From Salinirussus sp. (GTDB lineage: Archaea > Halobacteriota > Halobacteria > Halobacteriales > Haloarculaceae), in NCBI GenBank assembly GCA_028275005.1, contig JAQCNN010000079.1, positions 1-11,596 of the forward strand: DNA of 11,596 nt, in the 5' to 3' direction. Shown here one piece after another: positions 5,970 to 11,596 of the stretch. The stretch's first letter is position 1; each line of letters begins with the position of its first letter. The notes under the pieces are model-generated. The model ran no database searches. It had not been told where the DNA came from and was given only the letters and a program-made list of their open reading frames with translations. The translations under genes and the position numbers were made by a program.

Positions 5970-8561
5970 CTAATCGCTGCCCTCGAAGGCAGCGATAACG
6001 TCGTCGAGAATGAGTCGGCCGGTTGCCCGGTCTAGCGGGTCGTTCTGGTTCCCACAGTCCTCGGACATCACACACAGCGGGCAGCCCCGGCGCTGCTCGC
6101 AGTCACACTCGGCGATGTGTTCGCGTGTCCGCCGCAGGATGGTCTCGAAGTGCTCGTAGATGGACCGGGTGAACCCGATACCGCCGTCGATCCCGTCGTG
6201 CACGAACCACACCGGCCCCGGGATACGCTCGTCGTGGTGTTCCGGCATCGACAGCCCGCCGATGTCGTTGTTGTCGATGAGGAGTTCGAGCGGCGCCAGC
6301 TGGATCACCCCGTGCTCGGCGGCGTGGATGCCACCCCCGTACGTGTACCGTTTCTCCCCCTCCGGCACGAGCGGGTCCCGGCCTGCGCGGTCGGTGGGTT
6401 CGAGCAGGGGCTCGTCCAGCCGGTCGATGGTCGTCTCGACGTGGTCCGGCGGCAAGGACACCCACAGCAGGTCCGTGTGCAGTGTCATTGGCGGTGACCC
6501 CGTCGGAAGCGGCCCCTCGACCAGCTCGCCCGTGTTGATATCCCGGACGATGTACTCGTTGTAGGTGACGTCTACGGTGCCCTGCCCGAAGTACAGGCTG
6601 ACCCCGTTGCCGAGTGACTGGTGTTCCTGGGGCTGTAGGTTACCGATCGACTTCTGCGAGAGGGTCTGTGTGTACAGCCCGGTGCTCGTCTCCTCGACGT
6701 GGATCCGAGGGACAGTGCTGTCCCGCACTACGTCTACGACCTCGTACTGCTGGCCGGCGTGCAGAAACAGCGCACCCTCGTGGTAGTCCCGGTGTGCACG
6801 CCCCGGTGCGACCGGGTCGTGGTCGATTTCGCCGTGCTCGCACACGACCACGTACTCGGTATCCCCGGTCCCGTACATCGAGATCCGGGACTGAGGGCGT
6901 GGGTCGCCCGTGTACACGACACCACCGAGCGAGTCGAGCTGGCTGGCCGACTCGAGTGCCCCGGCGTCCTGCCACATCCCGACGGTGCCCGCGAGCCGGT
7001 CGTGCCCGCCGAGGAACTCCGCGTCGTCGTCGGTGAGCGGGAAGTCCGCGGCCGCCGCGAGCACGTGGTCGGCGTACACGCTCGCGTTGTCAACGGAGAC
7101 AACCGCATCCTCGACGGACCCCGAAAACAGGTACTCCGGGTTGTCCAGGATGTACGCGTCCATGGCGTCGGTGCTGCCGACCATCACCGACAGCGCGTCG
7201 GAGTCACCGCGGCCTGCCCGCCCGACCTGCTGCCAGAAGCTCTGTTTGGTCCCCGGGTAACCGCTGGTGACCGTCGCGTCGACGCTGCCGATATCGATCC
7301 CGAGTTCCAGCGCGTTCGTCGAGGCCACGGCGTCCACCTGCCCGGCTTTCAGCATATTCTCCACCCCACGGCGCGTGCGCTTGCCCAGCCCGGCGTGGTA
7401 GGCTTTTGCGTCCACGCCACCGCCGAGGCTGTGTGAGCCGGCCGCGTTTGCGATCTGTTTGGTGGCGATCTCCGTCCCCTGTCGCGCCGAGCAGAACTGC
7501 AGGGTCTGGATGTCGTTCACCCCGAGGTGGGCGGTCACCTTCGCAGCCTCCGAACCCGTCGAGCGCCGGGCGTCCTCGAAGTCCGACAGCTGGTCGCGGT
7601 CCCTGTCGGGGGCGTCGCGGTCGTCGTCGGGCTGGTGCCCGGAGACCTGGTCCCAGTCCACCGGTGGCTCCCACAGGACGACGTCACGCTGGCCGCGCGG
7701 GCTACCGTCCTCGTCGACCACGCTGAACTCCAGCCCGGTGAGCCGGCGGGCGTGCGCCGCCGGGTTCCCAATCGTGGCGGTGGTCATCGAGAACTGCGGG
7801 TGGGCGTCGTAGTGGTCGGCGACACGGCGGAGCCGCCGGAGGATCCACGCGACGTGTGTTCCGGTGACCCCGGCGTACTCGTGGGCCTCGTCGACGACCA
7901 CCAGCTCCAGATTCTTGTAGAAGCGCACCCACCCCGAGTCGCGGGCGTGTCGCGGAAGATACTCGTTCAGCCCCGCGGGGTTTGTGATGACCAGATTACA
8001 CTCCTCGCGGATGCGGCGCTTCCGGTCGGAAGGGGTGTCCCCGTCGTACACGCCGATAGAAACGTCGAGTCCCCAGTCCTCACGGAGCTTCGTGTTCAGC
8101 TCCTGTTCCTGGTCGCGGCTGAGCGCCTTCATCGGGTACAGACAGAGCGCGGTCGCCTGGTCGTCGTCGACGTGATTGCGGGCGGCTTGTAGCGCGTAGA
8201 CCCAGGTCTTCCCGCTCGAGGTGGAGGTGGTGGTGACGACGTTATCCCCGCTGTCGAGTCTGTCGAGGGCATCGGCCTGATGGGTGAACAGGTCGTAGCT
8301 GAGCTCGTCGGCGAGTGGAGCCCGGAGGACGTCGGCGGCCGGGACCGTCTCGGCCGGCTCCGGCGGGAGCCGCCGGCTCTCGACGATCTGGCCCTGGTAG
8401 TCCGGGAAGGACGCTTCGAGGGCCTCGTCGGAGAGGACGGTCTGCCGGGCGCCGGCGGGGACGGCTGTCGTGTCACTGCCACCGTCCGTGGCAGGGTCGG
8501 CGGCTGTGTCCTCGGGCGATGCGGACCGGTCGTCGTCCTCGGGGGGTGTCGGGTCAGGCAT
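5970..8561 (-). CDS. DEAH-box SF2 helicase with DUF1998/MZB zinc domain (MrfA/YprA-like)
   Basis: An 863-residue ATP-dependent DNA helicase/translocase. Motifs in order: Q-like region YDLFTHQADAL (89-99), Walker A TSTSSGKT (112-119), Ia YPMKALSRDQ (142-151), DEAH box D224-H227, motif III TAT (261-263), IV FCSAR (357-361), V STNALELGIDIGSVD (414-428) and VI QQVGRAGRG (444-452). The C-terminal domain has IHAAEHGVIQLAPL (745-758), NDIGGLS (765-771), a GG-rich strand (790-797) and a Cys cluster C819, C821, C827, C830, C836, which is the DUF1998 zinc signature of MrfA-type helicases. An acidic insert at about 302-335 suits a halophile. It starts two bases after the stop of the exonuclease gene, indicating an operon with translational coupling. 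MrfA with MrfB removes mitomycin lesions in Bacillus subtilis, so a repair role here is inference by family and context. ATG 8561 avoids a 54-residue Arg-rich extension overlapping the exonuclease gene. Confidence 0.92.
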   Translation of the reverse strand: MPDPTPPEDDDRSASPEDTAADPATDGGSDTTAVPAGARQTVLSDEALEASFPDYQGQIVESRRLPPEPAETVPAADVLRAPLADELSYDLFTHQADALDRLDSGDNVVTTTSTSSGKTWVYALQAARNHVDDDQATALCLYPMKALSRDQEQELNTKLREDWGLDVSIGVYDGDTPSDRKRRIREECNLVITNPAGLNEYLPRHARDSGWVRFYKNLELVVVDEAHEYAGVTGTHVAWILRRLRRVADHYDAHPQFSMTTATIGNPAAHARRLTGLEFSVVDEDGSPRGQRDVVLWEPPVDWDQVSGHQPDDDRDAPDRDRDQLSDFEDARRSTGSEAAKVTAHLGVNDIQTLQFCSARQGTEIATKQIANAAGSHSLGGGVDAKAYHAGLGKRTRRGVENMLKAGQVDAVASTNALELGIDIGSVDATVTSGYPGTKQSFWQQVGRAGRGDSDALSVMVGSTDAMDAYILDNPEYLFSGSVEDAVVSVDNASVYADHVLAAAADFPLTDDDAEFLGGHDRLAGTVGMWQDAGALESASQLDSLGGVVYTGDPRPQSRISMYGTGDTEYVVVCEHGEIDHDPVAPGRAHRDYHEGALFLHAGQQYEVVDVVRDSTVPRIHVEETSTGLYTQTLSQKSIGNLQPQEHQSLGNGVSLYFGQGTVDVTYNEYIVRDINTGELVEGPLPTGSPPMTLHTDLLWVSLPPDHVETTIDRLDEPLLEPTDRAGRDPLVPEGEKRYTYGGGIHAAEHGVIQLAPLELLIDNNDIGGLSMPEHHDERIPGPVWFVHDGIDGGIGFTRSIYEHFETILRRTREHIAECDCEQRRGCPLCVMSEDCGNQNDPLDRATGRLILDDVIAAFEGSD

Positions 8562-8563
8562 GG

Positions 8564-10150
8564 CTAGCTGAAATCTGAGAGTGAGCCCTGTCGGCCACCG
8601 GTCACACCGGACCCGCCGGCTGCGGACTGGACCGGTGCGTCGTCGATAGCCTCGTAGACGGTGGCGAGTGCACGCACGTCGTCCTCGCAGTACGCTTCCA
8701 GGCGGTCCCAGTCGGGCTCCCAACGGTCCTCACCCGGGGCGGCGCCGGTCGCGGCCTCCCGCCAGCGCGTGTATGCACGTGCGGCGGTCGCCCCGTCGAC
8801 ACCGTCGGTGTGACCCTCCCAGCCGAGTGCCTGCGCGACGGCCTCGAGCCTGTTCGAGCGCCCGGGTAACACGGCGTTGTTCTTGTTGCGCGCCCAGTAC
8901 AGCAGGTCGAACGTCCGGCGTGACTCCCACTCCTCGAGCCGGTCGGGGCAGTGCTCGCGGAACTGCTCGGTGAGGATGTCGAAGTCGAAGTTGTAGCCGT
9001 TCCACGCGACGAGGGGGCGCGACCGCGGGATACCCTGCAACCACGTGGCGAACGCGTCGAGGTGTGCGGCGGGGTCGGCCAGGCTCTGCTGGCGAAACGG
9101 GTAGTACGACTCGCTGTCGGTACCGCCGTTGAGCACCCCCACCAGCCACGCGACGGACGCACCCAGCCCGTCGGTTTCGATGTCGACGAACACCGGGTCC
9201 TCCGGGAGGGAGGCGGCCGAGGTGCGGACGACGCTGTCGGTTGCGAGTGCGTCGGCGGACGTGGCGATCGTCCGAGCGGTCGTCTGTCCGGTCCCCAGCG
9301 CGGCTGCGAGCGCGTCCACGCTCATCTCCTGGAGCTGGGCGACATCGGTCACCCCGCTGGACCGGAGCGAACTCGCGCGAGCCCGCCCGACCTGCTCGAC
9401 CGCGCGCAGCCCGAAGTCCTCGGGGTCGAGCGTCGTCGTGGTGACGTGCCCGGTCGGGTAGAGGGTGGCGTGGACGAGTCGGCTGGTGCTGTTGTCGGTG
9501 GCCGCACCCATCCCGGCGGTGCTACCCAGCCCGAGCACGTCCACCTCGTGGGTGCGGCTGCCGTCGGCGTCGCCGGCCGGGGACACCCGGTCGGTCCCGC
9601 CGTTATCCCCGGGGGGCTGGTACGTGCTCGTGTACCCGGCCTGGACACTCGTCGAGGCGTGGGTGACCCGTGGGGCGGGCCCGTCGCACGTGGCGTCCGG
9701 GTGCCAGGCCTCCGGGAGCCCGTCGAGGTAGTCGTCGACCCCGTCGAGCACCGTCTCCTGCCGGCGGGGCACCACCTGTAGCTCGAACTCGTCGGTCACG
9801 ACGACCACCCGGTCCGGCGTCGTGCCCTCGGCGGTCCCCGTCACAGCCGGGGTAGGGGGCAGGGTGTCAGGCGACGGCGCAGCGGCGACGACGAGGTCGC
9901 CGTCGGCGGTTGCGGTCGTGCGAGCCCGCATCCCGCGGTCGACGCGAAGCACGGGCTGGTCGACGGCGTGGAGGAGCCGCTGGGCAGCGAGATTCGCGTG
10001 CGGCGGCGCCGGGAGGACGGCGTCGGCGCCGGTGGCCCCGACGGCGTCGGTCACTGTCGGGTCGGCGTCGTACCGGCGGACGACCGCCCCCGGGACGACG
10101 AGCACCTCGACCGTGGATGAGCTGTGCGGCGGAAGGGGGTCGGCTGACAT
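8564..10150 (-). CDS. DEDD-family 3'-5' exonuclease-like protein with HhH region (MrfB/YprB-like)
   Basis: A 528-residue protein whose C-terminal part (about 316-505) is an RNase H-like, DnaQ-type exonuclease (YprB-like, RNase_H_2 class). Catalytic acids are D323 and E325 (FVDIETDG), D389 (WNGYNFDFDIL) and D491 in YCEDD, where Y487 gives the DEDDy pattern YxxxD. Just before it (about 247-305) a helix-hairpin-helix-like stretch, with VGRARASSLRSSGV and a second hairpin-like half, suggests DNA binding. The first 245 residues are Thr/Pro/Asp-rich with some beta strands and a disordered-looking section near 155-205; I do not recognise them. It is the first gene of a two-gene unit with the helicase, two bases apart. 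No good TATA box or Shine-Dalgarno site precedes ATG 10150, but an in-frame stop without intervening ATG or GTG supports that start. The substrate (DNA or RNA) is not settled by sequence. Confidence 0.88.
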   Translation of the reverse strand: MSADPLPPHSSSTVEVLVVPGAVVRRYDADPTVTDAVGATGADAVLPAPPHANLAAQRLLHAVDQPVLRVDRGMRARTTATADGDLVVAAAPSPDTLPPTPAVTGTAEGTTPDRVVVVTDEFELQVVPRRQETVLDGVDDYLDGLPEAWHPDATCDGPAPRVTHASTSVQAGYTSTYQPPGDNGGTDRVSPAGDADGSRTHEVDVLGLGSTAGMGAATDNSTSRLVHATLYPTGHVTTTTLDPEDFGLRAVEQVGRARASSLRSSGVTDVAQLQEMSVDALAAALGTGQTTARTIATSADALATDSVVRTSAASLPEDPVFVDIETDGLGASVAWLVGVLNGGTDSESYYPFRQQSLADPAAHLDAFATWLQGIPRSRPLVAWNGYNFDFDILTEQFREHCPDRLEEWESRRTFDLLYWARNKNNAVLPGRSNRLEAVAQALGWEGHTDGVDGATAARAYTRWREAATGAAPGEDRWEPDWDRLEAYCEDDVRALATVYEAIDDAPVQSAAGGSGVTGGRQGSLSDFS

Positions 10151-10269
10151 GTTCGATGAGGGTAACGACAGCGCCTCGGTCCGGGGCTGTTGTGCTGATC
10201 ACTACACGGCCAGGGCTTGAAAACACTTCGAGAGTGCAGTCTCCCGCCCCGACCGACAGTGACGACAGC

Positions 10270-10289
10270 CCGGTGACCCGACCGGTGAC
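10270..10289. repeat. Tandem direct repeat in the divergent promoter region
   Basis: Two copies of ccggtgac (10270-10277 and 10282-10289) are spaced 12 bases start to start. They lie about 50 bases upstream of the TATA-like box of the dehydrogenase gene and within the 218-base gap that separates it from the divergent exonuclease gene. An activator site is possible but not shown. Confidence 0.3.
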
Positions 10290-10324
10290 AGGCGCGGACA
10301 GCACGGCAGCCGCCCCGAACGTGT

Positions 10325-10367
10325 CGCCCTGAGGGGCGCTTTTGTACACCGGGCTCGTACGCCGAGC
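10325..10367. promoter_or_regulatory. Two short inverted repeats flanking the dehydrogenase TATA box (candidate operators)
   Basis: The first repeat is cgccc/gggcg (10325-10329 with 10334-10338), ending exactly where the TATA-like box begins and so covering the BRE. The second is gctcg/cgagc (10353-10357 with 10363-10367), lying between the box and the start codon at 10369. Such positions would let a bound protein block TFB/TBP or the polymerase. The two arms are unrelated in sequence, so they would not bind the same regulator, and chance in GC-rich DNA is a real alternative. Confidence 0.3.
10339..10346 (+). promoter_or_regulatory. TATA-like box of the dehydrogenase-like gene
   Basis: The sequence cttttgta is centred about 26 bases before ATG 10369. 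This is leaderless spacing and supports that start over the TTG at 10342, which lies inside the box. Confidence 0.55.
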
Positions 10368-10368
10368 T

Positions 10369-11088
10369 ATGACGCGTACAGCCGTCATCGCCGGCGTTGG
10401 CCCCGGATTCGGAGCATCGATCGCCCGACGGTTCGCCGCGGAGGGCTGTCAGGTCGGGCTGTTCGCGCGGTCCGGGGAGTATCTCACCGGTCTGGTCGAT
10501 GAGCTTCCGGCCTCGGGTGAGGGGCTCGCGGTCCCGACGGACCTCACCGACGTCGAACAGGTACGGGCGGGCTTCGAGGCCGTCCGCGAGGCGTATGGCC
10601 CGGTCGACGTGCTCGTCAACCACGCCAGCGCACCCGCCTGGAAGGGGCTCATGGACACGAGCGTCGAGGAGTTCCAGCGGGCGTGGGCCGTCGACGCCCG
10701 TGGGGCCTTTGTCTGTTCACAGGAAGCCGTCGACGACATGCTCGAGACGGGCGGCGGAACGGTCATCTTCACCGGTGCGACCTCGGCGGTCCGGAGTCTC
10801 GGCGGGACTATCGGCTTTACCGCCGCGAAGTTCGCCGCCCGTGGGATGGCGATGGACATCGCCCAGGAGTTCGGCTCCGAGGGGATCAACGTCGCCCACG
10901 TCGTACTCGACGGCCAGATCGACGGGCCGGACGCACGCCAGCGGTCCCCCGACGACCCCGACGAGGCGTTTCTGGACCCCGACGAGATGGCCGCGACATA
11001 CTGGCATCTCGTCGAACAGGACGACGCCAGTACACAGCCCTTCGAGGTCCACATCACGAACGGCCCCCAGAACACGGAGTTCATCTGA
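10369..11088 (+). CDS. Short-chain dehydrogenase/reductase family protein lacking the catalytic Tyr
   Basis: A 239-residue Rossmann-fold protein of usual SDR length. The nucleotide-binding turn is G9-V-G-P-G-F-G15, the acidic site is near D58 (PTDLTD), and the structural NAG-like motif is N84-H-A-S87. The central strand ends TVIFTGATSA (131-140). Where classical members have YxxxK, this protein has F150-T-A-A-K154, so the catalytic Tyr is replaced by Phe while the Lys stays. The following AHVVLDGQIDGP (176-187) is typical of a subgroup in which I recall Phe at this position. It may therefore bind NAD(P) without standard redox chemistry, or use another acid. The gene has its own leaderless promoter and is divergent from the exonuclease-helicase unit. 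ATG 10369 is chosen over the TTG nine codons earlier on promoter spacing. The substrate is unknown. Confidence 0.88.
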   Translation: MTRTAVIAGVGPGFGASIARRFAAEGCQVGLFARSGEYLTGLVDELPASGEGLAVPTDLTDVEQVRAGFEAVREAYGPVDVLVNHASAPAWKGLMDTSVEEFQRAWAVDARGAFVCSQEAVDDMLETGGGTVIFTGATSAVRSLGGTIGFTAAKFAARGMAMDIAQEFGSEGINVAHVVLDGQIDGPDARQRSPDDPDEAFLDPDEMAATYWHLVEQDDASTQPFEVHITNGPQNTEFI

Positions 11089-11106
11089 GCCCGGCTGAGC
11101 GTGGCC

Positions 11107-11145
11107 CCCACAGCCTCCTATCCAGGAGTACACGGCCTCTGTGGG
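11107..11145 (+). terminator. Nested hairpin after the dehydrogenase-like gene
   Basis: A perfect 7-bp stem, cccacag (11107-11113) with ctgtggg (11139-11145), encloses a smaller stem ctcct/aggag (11115-11119 with 11124-11128). It begins 19 bases after the stop codon, where a transcript end would be expected. No T-run follows, so termination is only suggested. Confidence 0.4.
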
Positions 11146-11152
11146 CTCCCGA

Positions 11153-11205
11153 ACGCGTGACCAGACCCCGTCCGTGGTGGACCGGCCCCTCGACCCGTCA
11201 CGCGT
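11153..11205. repeat. 9-base inverted repeat upstream of the last gene
   Basis: acgcgtgac (11153-11161) and gtcacgcgt (11197-11205) are exact reverse complements separated by 35 bases. The right arm ends about 53 bases before the start of the next gene, next to a weak AT-rich patch (ttctaagt, 11212-11219) that may be its promoter. It could be a paired regulator site or part of the 3' structure of the preceding transcript. Confidence 0.35.
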
Positions 11206-11257
11206 GGCGCAGTTCTAAGTCTGCCGAGGGCGTAGCTCTATTCAGCGCCATTTCCTA

Positions 11258-11596
11258 ATGTCTCCCCTCGGTGGCGGACCCGACCAACTCCTCGTCTTCG
11301 AGACAGGCGACGAGTACCTCTTCTCGCAGTATCTCGGGCACACGGAACTCTTCGAGGACCTCAGCGAGTACTACAACGACACAGAGTACCGGTTTGAGGT
11401 GCCGGCGGCGTCGTTCGATACCGTCCGCCAGCGACTCGAGGACGCGTACTACGAGCCCGTGGTCGTGACCGACCTCGAACCGTACTGTACGGTCATCGAC
11501 AGGTACGACGAACACGCCGAGATCCTCAAGCGGTCGGTCGCGACGTGGGAACGGCGGGGGAAACGGTTCTTCCTGATGCAGGACATCCCCGCGGTG
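11258..11596 (+). CDS. Uncharacterised acidic protein, 3' end outside window
   Basis: The frame opens at ATG 11258 and runs without a stop to the window edge (113 codons seen). The protein is strongly acidic and Tyr-rich: LLVFETGDEYLFSQYLG (11-27), a region RFEVPAASFDTVRQRL (45-60), a hydrophobic strand VVVTDLEPYCTVID (68-81), then a helix and WERRGKRFFLMQDIPAV (97-113). The alternation suggests an alpha/beta fold, with no Cys cluster, signal peptide or membrane helix so far. It looks like a conserved haloarchaeal protein of unknown function, from memory and unchecked. Codon choice (GAC, GAG, CTC, GTC) fits a real haloarchaeal gene, and the antisense frame here is a shadow. There is no strong TATA box at leaderless distance; the weak patch at 11212-11219 would give a leader of about 16 bases. 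Confidence 0.8.
   Translation, partial: MSPLGGGPDQLLVFETGDEYLFSQYLGHTELFEDLSEYYNDTEYRFEVPAASFDTVRQRLEDAYYEPVVVTDLEPYCTVIDRYDEHAEILKRSVATWERRGKRFFLMQDIPAV

Noticed and set aside
7527..8192. 221-codon plus-strand ORF antisense to the helicase
   Set aside because: Low-complexity Val/Arg/Gly shadow frame across helicase motifs.
8562..8723. 54-residue N-terminal extension of the helicase
   Set aside because: It overlaps the exonuclease coding end and is Arg-rich, unlike the acidic protein that begins at ATG 8561.
8951..9781. 276-codon plus-strand ORF antisense to the exonuclease
   Set aside because: Shadow of the exonuclease gene with Val/Gly/Arg-rich composition and no recognisable domain.
9867..10388. 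173-codon minus-strand ORF spanning the divergent promoter gap
   Set aside because: It crosses the control region and the exonuclease start, and its second half is an Arg/Pro/Ala run typical of frame shadows.
1..11596. Mobile elements, CRISPR arrays, tRNA or rRNA genes
   Set aside because: I found no transposase or integrase motif, no regularly spaced repeats, and no tRNA-like fold or conserved rRNA stretch on either strand.

Overview
The window looks like a haloarchaeal (class Halobacteria) chromosome segment. It is GC-rich, and the true proteins are strongly acidic (Asp/Glu-rich, Lys-poor). Several genes have an AT-rich TATA-like box about 26-29 bases before the start codon, the usual layout for haloarchaeal leaderless transcripts. 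High GC also creates long antisense 'shadow' ORFs, which I left out. I see no tRNA, rRNA, CRISPR array, insertion sequence or attachment site. Ten protein genes are supported, one of them cut by the window edge. No stretch of more than 300 bases lacks a gene.

Layout. 4-162 (+) encodes a 52-residue zinc-ribbon miniprotein. It converges on a long minus-strand block, read here from right to left. The first transcription unit of that block is a DEDD-family exonuclease (10150-8564) followed two bases later by a DEAH-box helicase with a C-terminal cysteine cluster (8561-5970). Next come a 56-residue protein with four CxxC pairs (5912-5742), a Baeyer-Villiger flavin monooxygenase (5683-3938), an alpha/beta-hydrolase esterase (3821-2859), a winged-helix regulator (2728-2279) and a soluble PAS-sensor histidine kinase (2083-278). 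Divergent from the exonuclease, on the plus strand, lie a short-chain dehydrogenase-like protein (10369-11088) and a truncated, unrecognised gene (11258 to the end).

How the genes may work together. The exonuclease and helicase match the composition of the MrfB/MrfA pair described for repair of mitomycin-type damage in Bacillus subtilis, so this is probably an archaeal DNA-repair operon. The monooxygenase and esterase form a plausible two-step path from ketone to ester or lactone to alcohol plus acid, with the winged-helix protein next door as a candidate regulator. The histidine kinase carries an N-terminal receiver-like domain that has lost the phospho-acceptor Asp and most of the rest of the usual active site, so it is probably a pseudo-receiver. 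The dehydrogenase-like protein has Phe where the family's catalytic Tyr should be.

Limits. Functions are read from motifs by eye and no database search was run. Promoter and hairpin calls are pattern-based. Several starts were moved inward from the longest ORF because of promoter spacing or overlap, and each case is explained in its entry.
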